This document shows, one piece after another, positions 26,000-34,839 of a DNA stretch of 44,174 bases (the stretch's first letter is position 1; the number at the start of each line of letters is the position of its first letter). The translations under genes and the position numbers were made by a program. The stretch comes from Atribacteria bacterium SCGC AAA255-G05. Lineage in GTDB: Bacteria; Atribacterota; Phoenicimicrobiia; Phoenicimicrobiales; Phoenicimicrobiaceae. The stretch is from NCBI GenBank assembly GCA_000405605.1, contig ASPA01000003.1, forward strand, positions 1 through 44,174. Direction: 5' to 3'. A model generated the notes under the pieces. It worked only from the letters and a program-made list of their open reading frames with translations. It searched no databases and was not told the origin of the DNA.

Positions 26000-26797
26000 T
26001 TACTTTGACAGCAGTTGTCTGAATTTAGTTATATGATTCTCCAAGGCTTCTCTAATGATGTAAGTCTGGTGGTAGGTAATAAATTTTACTCCTAAATCAA
26101 GCCAGTATTTTATCGCATCCGGTGATGCTACAACCATACCGGCTGCTTTTCCGGCATTTACTATTTTTTTAATCGCTTTTTTTATTATATCTTTTACTAG
26201 CGGGTTATCAACTTCTCCCGGGTAACCCAGTGATTGGGATAAATCCAATGAACCTATTAGAATAACATCTATTTCTTTAAGTTTAAGGATTTCATCCAAA
26301 TTTTCAATCGCTTCTTTGGTTTCAAATTGCACAATGATCATTATCTCATTGTTTGAAGTCTGGATATGCTTATTTAAATCATTGGTAAACCCATAACCGG
26401 CTGCACGGCTTATACCTATCATTCCTCTAAATTTTTTTCTTTTTTCATCTCCTTTTTGTATATATTTAGTTAAAAATATTGCCTTTTTAGCATCTTCTAC
26501 GGTGCTAATCATGGGAAAAACGATTCCCGTTGCCCCCACATCCAATGCCTTTAAAACATAATTTTTTTCATTTTCACTGACGCGGATGACCGGAACCATA
26601 TCGGTTCGCTCCGCTGCGCAGATCATTGGAATACATGTTTCAGCTGACATTGGGCCATGTTCTGTATCCAATATAATAAAGTCGTATCCCGAGTAACCAC
26701 ACATTTCAGTTAAATCCATAGAATTAAATCCTTGAAAAATACCCAATATCGGTTCTCCGTTTATCAATTTTTCCTTTGCTTTATTTTTTTTCATCAT
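26000..26797 (-). CDS. HpcH/HpaI family aldolase
   Basis: This 265-residue protein has the family pattern: FIILDTEHGPMS (metal and active-site region), PVIRVSENEKNYVLKALDVG, GATGIVFPMISTVEDA, GMIGISRAAGYG and VILIGSLDLSQSLGYPGE. The family makes or breaks 2-oxo-3-deoxy acids or citramalyl-type substrates with a divalent metal. The exact substrate is open. A good AAGGAGT site precedes the doubled ATG. It stands after NhaC in the same direction but a 1.4-kb gap separates them, so shared transcription is unlikely. Confidence 0.9.
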   Translation of the reverse strand: MMKKNKAKEKLINGEPILGIFQGFNSMDLTEMCGYSGYDFIILDTEHGPMSAETCIPMICAAERTDMVPVIRVSENEKNYVLKALDVGATGIVFPMISTVEDAKKAIFLTKYIQKGDEKRKKFRGMIGISRAAGYGFTNDLNKHIQTSNNEIMIIVQFETKEAIENLDEILKLKEIDVILIGSLDLSQSLGYPGEVDNPLVKDIIKKAIKKIVNAGKAAGMVVASPDAIKYWLDLGVKFITYHQTYIIREALENHITKFRQLLSK

Positions 26798-27035
26798 TTT
26801 ACTCCTTAAATACCTTAATTTAATCTCCTCTTTAGGGATTTTAATGGTTTAATAAAATTTTCCTTCTATTTTATTTAATGAAACAATTTTCCTTTACTTT
26901 TGTGAACCTGTGAGGCCTGACCCCGATGTTCCCATAATGGAACCTCCTGATATTAAATTATATGTTTTAAATATACTTATACTGTATCGGTTGTCAAAAG
27001 TCCTTCTTTTTGAAAAAAGATTCTTTACTTTTAAA

Positions 27036-27225
27036 TTATTTCTCATCAATGACACGGGTAATATTTCCCTCTCGCTCTAATAAAGCTATAAACTGGGCTC
27101 GCTCCATTAAATGCTTTAGTTTTTGTGGTGGAAAATTGAATAGAGATAAAAATAGTTGTCCGCCTAATATGCCACGAGTACCCCAGGTCCTTTTCCCATT
27201 TCCATTGATATTTTACTTATTAAGT
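27036..27225 (-). pseudogene. Unrecognised open fragment, no start codon
   Basis: About 58 codons read INGNGKRTWGTRGILGG and then KLKHLMERAQFIALLERE before a TAA at 27036. An in-frame TAA sits directly upstream. The composition looks like real protein, so this is probably the C-terminal part of a lost gene. I do not recognise the family. Confidence 0.4.
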
Positions 27226-27298
27226 TTAATTTTTTAAAATCAAACCCTACACGAAAATAACAGTCGTCATGGGGACGATTCTTCTGACAACCACCTCA

Positions 27299-27327
27299 CG
27301 GAAACCCTTATAAAATAAGGCTTTCCG
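27299..27327. repeat. CCCTTAT-core hairpin 1
   Basis: CGGAAA/TTTCCG outer stem and CCTTAT/ATAAGG inner stem, with one C-C mismatch and an AAA loop. Every other position pairs. Confidence 0.7.
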
Positions 27328-27431
27328 TCCACATCCAAAATAAGCCATTTTAAGCTATCTTAAACAGCTATTTCAAAAACAGGAACAATCACCTTAGGCA
27401 ACCTCAAGAAACGCAGCTACGGCAATTTTTC

Positions 27432-27462
27432 GCTAAAACCCTTATTTTGTAAGGCTTTTAGC
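27432..27462. repeat. CCCTTAT-core hairpin 2
   Basis: GCTAAAA/TTTTAGC outer stem and CCTTA/TAAGG inner stem, with the same C-C mismatch position as hairpin 1. The flanking arms differ in sequence but still pair. Confidence 0.7.
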
Positions 27463-27542
27463 CTCCTAAAAATGCTACTTTTATCCATTTTTTGCCCCAT
27501 TTTCTCCCTATTTTGGGCTACTATCAACATCCCATATAACAA

Positions 27543-27577
27543 TAAAACGCAGAAACCCTTATGTTTACTGCGTTTTA
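27543..27577. repeat. CCCTTAT-core hairpin 3
   Basis: A 10-bp perfect stem, TAAAACGCAG/CTGCGTTTTA, encloses AAACCCTTATGTTTA. AAAC and GTTT can extend the stem. Confidence 0.65.
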
Positions 27578-27605
27578 GAGCCTTGCCATTTTTCCTATAA
27601 AAACG

Positions 27606-27654
27606 GATAATGCTCTAATCCTACATATATTTATCTCTCTTACTTAACTAAAAA
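27606..27654. repeat. 50-bp dispersed repeat, copy B
   Basis: GATAATGCTCTAATCC then CATATATTTATC and TTAACTAAAAA, aligned to 23591-23640 with a 2-base gap. Confidence 0.55.
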
Positions 27655-28129
27655 ACAGTTTTTCTGTTTCTCTATTTTTCTCTTTATTAATTAAACCGTC
27701 CTCTACCATGTTCAGTAAAGTCTTGTAAAATAAGGTTTTAGGGATTACAAAAGCCAAGGGCTGATATTTATCTATATATGGTGGAGGCTAGTAGACGAGT
27801 TTCGCAACTTTTGCATGTGTGAAGAGACTGAAAAAGTGTGTCACAAGTTAGAAGAAGCAATTGGGGTCTGTTAAGAATTTAAAAGAGCAGAACCTCAATA
27901 TAGAAGTTCTGTCTATGTTATTACCTGGCTCACCTTATTTGAAATCTTTGGAACTTTTTGCTGGAGTAAAATTATATAAGAATAACAAAAAACCCATAAA
28001 CTAAAAGAGTTAATTTATCCTCCTATTAGAATTCTAAAAAATATATAGTAAAGCACAAGCACAACCTCTTTCTTCGATCAGGGTTCAGTTAAAATGAAAT
28101 ATTTTTTTAAAAATATCGTATAAAGAATA

Positions 28130-28174
28130 TTAAGCCTGTCTATACCATCTATAGGACAATATAGACAAGCTTAA
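28130..28174 (-). terminator. Hairpin downstream of nhaC-like gene
   Basis: A 15-bp inverted repeat (TTAAGCCTGTCTATA/TATAGACAAGCTTAA, one G-T on the minus strand) with a 15-base loop. There is no tight T-run after it, so it may act as a terminator or only protect the 3' end. Confidence 0.5.
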
Positions 28175-28198
28175 TGGAAAATAGTATCTAATCTTCTA

Positions 28199-29617
28199 CT
28201 ATACAGACATTGTTCCCAAAATAACAAAGAAAATACCAGCAACAACACCAACTGTTAATGCATAGGGAAGCTGAGTCGTCACATGATCAATATGATCACT
28301 GCTTGCTCCCAGGGAGGAAAGGACAGTGGTATCAGAAACCGGCGAACAATGGTCTCCAAAAAGGCCTCCGCCAACTATCGCACCTATGGTTACAAGCACA
28401 ACAGTAGAAACGGTGTCTCCGGAGAGACTCATAGCAATTGGGAGAGCAAAAGGAGTAAGAATGGCATAGGTACCCCATGATGTTCCTGTAAAGAAAGAAA
28501 TTAATCCACCGGTAACAAAAACAATAACCGGAAGCATCCCTGCAGTCATCCATGACTTGGTAATTGAAATAATATATGTTTGAGCACCCAAACTTTTAGA
28601 GATAGTATTGATAGAATAGGCCAACGCAAGTATCATGATAGCAGGAAGAACACCTTTGATACCTTTGACTGCTAAATCCATTCCATCTTTAACTCCCTTG
28701 AAATAGCCTCCTATTGTCATAGCAATCGTCTGATACATTACTGCTGCAAAAAACGCCTCAAGAATCTTTGTGCTACCAAGAAATATAAATGTACCAATAG
28801 CAATACTAATAATGATTAAAACAGGGATAAAAAGATAGAACAAGAGACTTGTTTCTTTGCCTTTCAAAGGTTCTATTTGATTCAATTCTTCGCCTATAAG
28901 AGGCATAGCGCCATCACGGAGAACCTTCCCCTCATTCATTGCACGTAATTCAGCTTTTTTCATAGGACCAAAATCAGGAACTATATTGTAGGCAATAAGA
29001 CCTGTGAGAATAACAGCAAACCAACCATAAAAATTGTAGGGAATTGCTCTTATAAATACTGACATGCCCTCTCCCACATTCGTAATGGGTCCATAGCCCT
29101 TCAAAAGACCAGCAATATAAACCGCCCAGCCACTCAAGGGGATAAGGGTACATACAGGAGCACTACCCGAGTCAAGAAGGTAAGCTAACTTTTCTCTGGA
29201 AATCTTATATTTATCAGTCAGTGGCCTTACAATTGGACCACTAAAGAGCGGGCTAAAATAATCGCTAAAGAAAACGAAGATGCCTAAAAGCCAACCGAAG
29301 CCGGCAGCGGCCCGCCGTGAACGGATTCTAGTAGCTGCCCAATCACCAAAAGCCTTGATGACACCCGCACGAAAATAAAAAGCTATCATAATCCCTATAG
29401 ATACTTCTATCATCATGACCCAAATAAAGTCTGCATTACCCAACGCCTTTTGAAATAGCTGTGAAAGACCTGTAGCTGGATCAACACCAGCAATAACAAC
29501 ACCAGTAAGACAACCAATAATCAGTGAAAATACAGCATCTTTTGTTTTAAAGGCTAAAAATAAAGTAAGGAAAATCGGAATTAGAGAAATAATTCCATAA
29601 TTTATCGTTCCATCCAT
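28199..29617 (-). CDS. Na+/H+ antiporter, NhaC family
   Basis: This 472-residue membrane protein has about 11-12 hydrophobic segments and NhaC-type signatures: LIIGCLTGVVIAG near the start, DSGSAPVCTLIPLSGWAVY, SFFTGTSWGTYAILTPFALP and FGDHCSPVSDTTVLSS. Members exchange Na+ for H+, and some subgroups carry organic acids or amino acids. The gene follows an Asp/Glu-racemase-like gene in the same direction after 420 bases. Given its metabolic neighbours, an amino-acid exchanger is possible. The spacer holds an orphan perfect ribosome site. Confidence 0.9.
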   Translation of the reverse strand: MDGTINYGIISLIPIFLTLFLAFKTKDAVFSLIIGCLTGVVIAGVDPATGLSQLFQKALGNADFIWVMMIEVSIGIMIAFYFRAGVIKAFGDWAATRIRSRRAAAGFGWLLGIFVFFSDYFSPLFSGPIVRPLTDKYKISREKLAYLLDSGSAPVCTLIPLSGWAVYIAGLLKGYGPITNVGEGMSVFIRAIPYNFYGWFAVILTGLIAYNIVPDFGPMKKAELRAMNEGKVLRDGAMPLIGEELNQIEPLKGKETSLLFYLFIPVLIIISIAIGTFIFLGSTKILEAFFAAVMYQTIAMTIGGYFKGVKDGMDLAVKGIKGVLPAIMILALAYSINTISKSLGAQTYIISITKSWMTAGMLPVIVFVTGGLISFFTGTSWGTYAILTPFALPIAMSLSGDTVSTVVLVTIGAIVGGGLFGDHCSPVSDTTVLSSLGASSDHIDHVTTQLPYALTVGVVAGIFFVILGTMSV

Positions 29618-30039
29618 TTTTTAAATTACTCCTTTTTTTGATTTAAATTTTTTTCTGTAATTTTTTAAACATTAAGAATTTCTTGTCTTTCACCTCCTTT
29701 CCATCCGAAAAAGACACCTTATAGAATCTATCAATCAGGCTAAAAGGTTTTTTAAGATAATCGCAATTCATTAACACAGATGCAATTCTGATTACTGATT
29801 CTATATAGGAAGTCTCCGCACTGATTCATTTACCTGGTTTAACCATAAACTCAAGACGACCAATCGAAACTATTTTGAACTTTAATCCCTTTAAAACCAA
29901 GTCCCTACGTTTACATCCCCTTAACAACAGGTGTCCTTTATATACCTCTTCTTTTATCTCTAAACAATTATCCATTCATCCCAATTCAGGATATGATGTT
30001 GTAACTTCCCTATTCATTTCGTTTAAATAGTATAAGACT
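29618..30039. other. Spacer between nhaC-like and racemase-like genes
   Basis: 420 bases with no convincing gene. On the minus strand it holds an orphan anti-SD match (GGAAAGGAGGTGA, 29690-29702), with short frames after it that look too short to judge. The rest is unstructured by eye. Confidence 0.4.
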
Positions 30040-30759
30040 TTAATAATAACCTATAGCAGCAACTAGATACCTTACCATAGTAATGAAATCAAAAACAGGT
30101 AATCCTGTCATTTTTCTTATTCCTTGTGAAAAAGGCGGTAAATCTGTACATTCTAAAACAAACGCTCCAATAGAAGGATCTTTTTCTAAGGCATTAATTG
30201 CAGTAGATACTACTTCTTCTCTAATAATATCCAAATCGATATTCTCATCTGGAGAGGTAAATATTTTATTCCATTCTAAGCATTCTTCCATCCCCAGAAC
30301 TGAAACATTGAGGCTGTCAGGTACCCCTGCATTTTGAAAATGATCCCTAGTTAAAAGCTTTTTGTTAGCAGTGATTACCGTAACTGTTTGGGAAGGACTT
30401 AATGTAGTTGCCACAAATGGGATTTGCATAAGACTGGATGTAGCGACAGGAACTGTAAGGCTTTTTGCAAGTTCTTTCTGAAAAATTGCATTAAATCCAC
30501 AACTTGTTACAATAGCTCTTACACCCTCTTCTATCATCTTCTTTCCGTAAGTAACCATTTTTTTCATAACATCAATATCTGGCTTTTCTAATATTGTATG
30601 GATATTAGCTCCTGGAACACGACTAAAGATCACCGGAAAATCGTATGAATCGGGATTTGTACTGTTTCCCTTGAAAGATTCTAACTGAACCAATCCACGT
30701 GGAGCGGTACCCTCCTCCCAACATAATATCCCAATAATAGGTTTTTCATCTTTATACAA
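30040..30759 (-). CDS. Aspartate/glutamate racemase-like protein
   Basis: This 239-residue protein has the paired cysteine motifs of Asp/Glu racemases and relatives, TSCGFN and LECTDLPP. It also has an N-terminal GILCWEEGTA and the mid-stretch VATSSLMQIPFVA. Such enzymes use two Cys to invert the alpha carbon without a cofactor; some relatives are maleate isomerases or hydantoin racemases. It starts with TTG after AGGATGTGA. It lies downstream of two saccharopine-dehydrogenase-like genes, which suggests D-amino acid use in that pathway. Confidence 0.8.
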   Translation of the reverse strand: MYKDEKPIIGILCWEEGTAPRGLVQLESFKGNSTNPDSYDFPVIFSRVPGANIHTILEKPDIDVMKKMVTYGKKMIEEGVRAIVTSCGFNAIFQKELAKSLTVPVATSSLMQIPFVATTLSPSQTVTVITANKKLLTRDHFQNAGVPDSLNVSVLGMEECLEWNKIFTSPDENIDLDIIREEVVSTAINALEKDPSIGAFVLECTDLPPFSQGIRKMTGLPVFDFITMVRYLVAAIGYY

Positions 30760-30806
30760 ATAGAATCACATCCTTTCTCTCTATTATTTTTAATTTGTAA
30801 GGAAGT

Positions 30807-30860
30807 ACTCAAAATTAAAAAAGAAAGACATCTCATATTTGTCTTGCAGGAGATATCTTT
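30807..30860 (-). terminator. Terminator of the saccharopine-dehydrogenase-like operon
   Basis: On the minus strand GATATCTC and GAGATGTC pair with flanking AAA/TTT, and TTTCTTTTTTAATTTT follows. It lies about 250 bases after the second dehydrogenase gene. Confidence 0.6.
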
Positions 30861-30978
30861 TCAGATTACTATTTCTCCGACATTAGTAATTTTTACAAGA
30901 TTGTGTGAAAAGGATATATTTGTAATAACAGATTTATAAATTAAAATTAAAAGAGTTGTCCTTTCTGACCTTCAAGTT

Positions 30979-31083
30979 TTATTTGGCTATTAGTAACACT
31001 GATAAAATGTGTAATGTTGTTTCAAGTTCTCTACCTTTCTCTATCTGTGAACCATGGAGGAGAACAATGGTATTCCCTCCCAT
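30979..31083 (-). CDS. Possible 34-residue protein
   Basis: ATG 31083 to TAA 30979 reads MGGNTIVLLHGSQIEKG and onward, 24 bases after the dehydrogenase gene. A weak AAGGGA lies upstream. It is not recognised and could be a remnant. Conservation in other genomes would decide. Confidence 0.25.
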   Translation of the reverse strand: MGGNTIVLLHGSQIEKGRELETTLHILSVLLIAK

Positions 31084-31106
31084 ATGTCCCTTAACAAAAT
31101 TTAACC

Positions 31107-32348
31107 TTATGGTTCCATTTCTCCTTTCCAGTCAAATTCCATGCGACGAATATCCATACCACGTTTTTGTAGTTCTTTCAAGAAATAGTCAAAGGGCACG
31201 TCCATTGGAGAAAGCAAACCTTTCTTTTTTAAAATACCATCAAGAATCATCTGAGCACCGATACTTGCAGTAAAACCTACAGTTCTCTGCATAGATGTAA
31301 ATCCGGTTTCAAGGTTTCTCTTGTCAATGATCTGGTAAATAATCCGGGTAGGTTTACCATTCTTTAATCCCCTGCCGTCAATTCTTATCAGGGCAACATC
31401 TCTTTCATTCTCTCCATAATAAAATTGCTTTTGTGAAGCAAGTATGTCTGCAACAAATCGATTAGGTGATATTTTTACACCCTCTACTTCCACAGGTTTA
31501 TTGTCAATTAATCCACTTTTGGCCATGACATACCAGAAAGCCCCATGTCCTGTCCAACGACAAATGTATCTCCCCATATTAAAAACCTTCTCCTTGATTC
31601 CAAGGAGTGAAGCATAGTGTGCAGAATCCCCATTTGCAAAACATTCCAGAGGAAATCCTATTTCATCAACTTTTAGAACATGTGTATTTTCTGGGGCAAA
31701 CATGTCTTCAGCCTTAATATCAATAGATTTACCCTCGGATATTACCCGCGCTGAACGAAGATAAGAACCCAAAACACCGGCAATAGACCATGTAAATTTA
31801 TAGTGAATAGGATTATTGCCTGCACCCTTATCCGGAAATCCAGCACCATAGGAATAAAAAACTTGAACTTCATCTAACTCATTTACAACTTGTTTGCTTA
31901 GAATTAGATCGATTCCAGGATCCATACCAAATTCACATAGAATAGAAATATCTTTTTTTTGGGCTTCTTTATGAAGTTCTTCTAAATCTTTCTGTCTTTG
32001 TTGCCTCTTGCGCGAATCTTGTTCGTTTATATTAGCGAAATATGAAGAACTGACTAGATTAACACCAATCTCAGCAGCCATCTGCCCGATAGGGTAGGCA
32101 AAAGTATTAGGTAAAAGTTCTATAACAATATCTACCTTTTTCATAAGATCTCTAATGACAGATGTGTTGGTGGCATCAAGATTTAGTGGTTTGATTTTTT
32201 CTGATCCAATCGTTGCTATGTATCTACTGAGATCAGGTGAACTGTCTGCAACGATGACTTCAGAAACACTGTCACTTTTGACTATGTCATACAGGGCTGC
32301 TTTCCCCTGCATCCCTAAACCCAACTGCAGAACTTTTTTTCCTTTCAT
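31107..32348 (-). CDS. Saccharopine dehydrogenase-like oxidoreductase (copy 2)
   Basis: This 413-residue protein has an N-terminal Rossmann motif (QLGLGMQGKAALYD) and the family's Gly/Asp stretch (LCEFGMDPGIDLILSK). Its C-terminal domain has the catalytic-region pattern YSYGAGFPDKG and ending GFTASIGAQMILDG. Relatives reduce or form saccharopine, or oxidise L-lysine at the epsilon-amino group. The upstream gene is a paralogue with the same layout, so the two may form a heterodimer or act in sequence. Substrate inferred only. Confidence 0.85.
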   Translation of the reverse strand: MKGKKVLQLGLGMQGKAALYDIVKSDSVSEVIVADSSPDLSRYIATIGSEKIKPLNLDATNTSVIRDLMKKVDIVIELLPNTFAYPIGQMAAEIGVNLVSSSYFANINEQDSRKRQQRQKDLEELHKEAQKKDISILCEFGMDPGIDLILSKQVVNELDEVQVFYSYGAGFPDKGAGNNPIHYKFTWSIAGVLGSYLRSARVISEGKSIDIKAEDMFAPENTHVLKVDEIGFPLECFANGDSAHYASLLGIKEKVFNMGRYICRWTGHGAFWYVMAKSGLIDNKPVEVEGVKISPNRFVADILASQKQFYYGENERDVALIRIDGRGLKNGKPTRIIYQIIDKRNLETGFTSMQRTVGFTASIGAQMILDGILKKKGLLSPMDVPFDYFLKELQKRGMDIRRMEFDWKGEMEP

Positions 32349-32414
32349 TAATAAAACCTCCTATTTTTTAATATAGATAAAAATTGCCGTTCAATATGTC
32401 AATTAAAAAGATTA

Positions 32415-33734
32415 TTATAATAACTCTTCTTTCTCTAAGAATTTAATTCCTTCATTCTCAAGTTCAAGTAGAACAGGTCCATAAATATCTTCATAAACAG
32501 GAATAACTACACCTTTACGGGTTATTTTACCTTCTACAATAAGCTTGGCTCCAACTGCAGGAGGAATTCCTGTTGTTCTGGCTATGGATGTATTTTTATC
32601 AATATTTCCATAATCGATAAATGTTGAAGTGAATTTTTTAGTCAGGTTGTCCGCCGGAAAGTCAGCAATATACTCATGCTGCATAATAACGAGATCCCGT
32701 TCGCCTGCTCCGAATTTCAGCTTATTTAAAAAGAGGTAGCTCAGAATATCCTTATTTGAACCTTTATCATAAGGTAAAAGTTCATTGCTAAATAATCCAA
32801 GCCATTCAATCTTTTTAAATATTGTCGAATAAGTTTCTAATCCAAGGTATTCGGCTACTTTTGCAGGCAAATCAGAGTCATTGGAAATCCCAATCAATTG
32901 GGCTGTGAATTGCTTGTAAGATAGTCCTTTAAGAGATTTTTCTTCTTCCTTAAACATCCCAAGGAGGCCTAATTTTTTCATCGTCTCACACCATCCAATG
33001 TAGCGGATTGTAGCCCTATAAATATCTTTTACCTTATTTAACCCATATAATTCAATATACGGAAAAGAATTACCATTGGGATATTCTTCGAACCATCCAA
33101 GATCAGAAAATTCCTTAAAGGAATATTTTTCCATAAGGTGAGTTCCTGGAATATTTACCTTTTTTCCATTCTGTAAAAATTCAGCCGGCCGCTCACAGGT
33201 ACCAATAAGTCCAGCAGGAAACCAAGAAATTTTATATCCATAAGGATTAGTGTTAGATTCGGATGCAGGAAGTGCCCCGCACCAGGAGTAAAAACCCTTG
33301 ATCACTCCCCCCTTATTTTGAATCTGGTGTATAGTACGGACTGCTGACATATGATCGATACCCGGATCGAGTCCAAGTTCTGAAAGGATAATTACATTTG
33401 ATTTTACCGCTTCTTGATTTAGAGATCGTAATTCTTCCCTAACATAATTCGTGCCTACCATTGGTTTTCCGGCTGTTATACAAAGTTTAGCAATCTTCAG
33501 TTCAAAGGAAGACGGTAAAAGATTAATCACCACATCACTTTCAGATATCAGAGTTTGAAATTCTTCAATTCTACTTGCTTTAAAAGCCTCAGCTCGACCA
33601 TGGTCACCTACAACCCTCTTTGCATTGTTAATATCTCTATCCACAACCCTAACCTTAAAATCAGAATGCCTTAAAAGATATTGAACGCAAGGCTTCGCTA
33701 CACGGCCCGCTCCAAGAACAAGAATATTATGCAT
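32415..33734 (-). CDS. Saccharopine dehydrogenase-like oxidoreductase (copy 1)
   Basis: This 439-residue protein starts with MHNILVLGAGRVAKPCVQYL (Rossmann fold). It carries LSELGLDPGIDHMSAV, FYSWCGALPASESNTNP and the late ARTTGIPPAVGAKLIVEG. I take the ATG at 33734, after AGAAGGAG; an upstream in-frame extension of 16 residues looks untranslated. It shares the order of motifs with its neighbour, so the pair arose by duplication. It follows gntR with a 77-base gap and is probably regulated by it. Confidence 0.85.
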   Translation of the reverse strand: MHNILVLGAGRVAKPCVQYLLRHSDFKVRVVDRDINNAKRVVGDHGRAEAFKASRIEEFQTLISESDVVINLLPSSFELKIAKLCITAGKPMVGTNYVREELRSLNQEAVKSNVIILSELGLDPGIDHMSAVRTIHQIQNKGGVIKGFYSWCGALPASESNTNPYGYKISWFPAGLIGTCERPAEFLQNGKKVNIPGTHLMEKYSFKEFSDLGWFEEYPNGNSFPYIELYGLNKVKDIYRATIRYIGWCETMKKLGLLGMFKEEEKSLKGLSYKQFTAQLIGISNDSDLPAKVAEYLGLETYSTIFKKIEWLGLFSNELLPYDKGSNKDILSYLFLNKLKFGAGERDLVIMQHEYIADFPADNLTKKFTSTFIDYGNIDKNTSIARTTGIPPAVGAKLIVEGKITRKGVVIPVYEDIYGPVLLELENEGIKFLEKEELL

Positions 33735-33811
33735 TTTTACATTTACTCCTTCTAGATTTTTAATCATGGAAATATAAAACAATTTTTCTTTGCAAATATT
33801 GATCCCTATTT

Positions 33812-34495
33812 TTATAAATTCTTCTGCCAGGGTTTAAACAATAAGTTGTAAGTTGAAGAAATATGTTCTCTCATTCTTTTCTTGGCAATTCCAGCATCAT
33901 GGTTTACAATTGCATCAATGATTTCTGAATGATCTTTAAAACTTGATCTTTCATACGGTGTAAAATATTTCTTGGAATTCTCAGGTTGATAATTGTAAAA
34001 ACTATCAAAATAAAAAACAAAGATTTGAGTCCGCCAATATATTTGTTTAATAAAACGCTCCAAATATTTATTTCTACTTATTCGGGCAATATTTAAATGA
34101 AACTGTTCATTTGCTTCGGTATATGCTTTTTTATCAAACGAAAGATATGCGTCTTTTTCCTTTTCGTGAATCATTTGTAGAAAAGTAATATCATCATCGG
34201 TAACATTCATTGCAGCTAAGAATGCAGATTCTCCCTCTAATGCTTCTCGTGTAAAAAATATTTGTTTAACATCTTCTCCTGTAGGAACGGGTATTATGAC
34301 GCCTTTTTCCGGGGTTTTTTCTAATAATCCGTCTGCTACCAATTTTATAATAGCATTTCTCACAGGCGTACGGCTGACTTTAATTTTTTCTATAATCTCT
34401 TTTTCTAAAATGCGACTTCCGGGATTAAGCTTATGTTCTATAAGAAGCCCTAATAAATAACTATATACCTTCTCTTCAGCACTTACTTTTGTCAT
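33812..34495 (-). CDS. GntR family regulator, FCD (FadR-type) subgroup
   Basis: This 227-residue protein (from ATG 34495) has an N-terminal winged helix (EIIEKIKVSRTPVRNAIIKL) and an all-helical FCD ligand domain (acidic/His pattern including EANEQFHLNIARISRN and SFKDHSEIIDAIVNHD). FCD regulators bind small carboxylates or amino acids and usually repress their operon. An upstream in-frame GTG would overlap the AGGTGGAG ribosome site, so ATG is chosen. Directly upstream are a strong promoter and three GTATAC sites, the likely autoregulatory operator. Confidence 0.92.
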   Translation of the reverse strand: MTKVSAEEKVYSYLLGLLIEHKLNPGSRILEKEIIEKIKVSRTPVRNAIIKLVADGLLEKTPEKGVIIPVPTGEDVKQIFFTREALEGESAFLAAMNVTDDDITFLQMIHEKEKDAYLSFDKKAYTEANEQFHLNIARISRNKYLERFIKQIYWRTQIFVFYFDSFYNYQPENSKKYFTPYERSSFKDHSEIIDAIVNHDAGIAKKRMREHISSTYNLLFKPWQKNL

Positions 34496-34523
34496 ATTCT
34501 CCACCTATTATAATAAATTACAG

Positions 34524-34585
34524 GTATACTTTCATGTATACATGCATGTATACCTATATTATATCCTACTTTGCATATATGTCAA
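34524..34585 (-). promoter_or_regulatory. gntR promoter with triple GTATAC operator
   Basis: On the minus strand TTGACA (34580-34585), a 16-base spacer and TATAAT (34558-34563). GTATAC occurs at 34524, 34536 and 34548, exactly 12 bases apart, and 34536-34553 is a perfect 18-base palindrome over the start of transcription. The -35 box overlaps the transposase stop codon. Confidence 0.8.
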
Positions 34586-34839
34586 TGCCCTGTTTGAGTC
34601 CAATACATTTGCGCCATTTCCGCATCTCTGTTATTTAACTTACTACAATATTCAATAGGAGCCAAAAGATTCAAACTTCGATGAGGTCGATAGAAGTTAT
34701 ACTCTATTAGACAATCATATAGTATTTCATTAATCTTGCTTACACTGGTCTCTTCGTAAAATCTGTCTAGCTATTCACCCTGGACCGTGCCATTCATTCT
34801 CTCTACAAAGGCATTCATCTTGGGAGACTTGGGATAATT
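34582..34839 (-). pseudogene. Transposase 3' fragment (integrase-core type), copy 1
   Basis: The frame codes for the C-terminal 80 or so residues of the same integrase-core transposase as at 43599. It has a stop inside (the segment corresponding to VQTEYIDRF reads VQGE then stop). Homology ends abruptly near 34839. A short REP-like sequence follows. Confidence 0.8.

Larger units (their letters stand above)
26798..28198. other. 1.4-kb gap with decayed mobile-element debris and hairpin repeats
   Basis: From left to right: a REP-like terminal sequence (TGTGAGGCCTGACCCC, about 26909); an open fragment on the minus strand (27036 to about 27225, residues such as TWGTRGILGGQLFLSLFN) without a start; a second REP-like end (GTCGTCATGGGGACGATTC, 27263); three hairpins with a CCCTTAT core (27299-27577); and the second copy of the 50-base repeat (27606-27654). 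I see no intact gene. An NhaC-side hairpin is at 28130-28174. Confidence 0.5.
34438..34839. repeat. Direct repeat copy 1 (gntR start, operator-promoter, transposase tail)
   Basis: About 400 bases align with 43455-43858, same orientation, with scattered substitutions. The block spans the first 20 codons of gntR, the operator and promoter, and the 3' part of a transposase gene. The two copies are 9.0 kb apart and flank the glutamate-polymer operon. Confidence 0.9.

Noticed and set aside
27010..27237. 75-residue plus-strand frame
   Set aside because: No ribosome site; the complementary strand codes for a more protein-like fragment, so this is a shadow.
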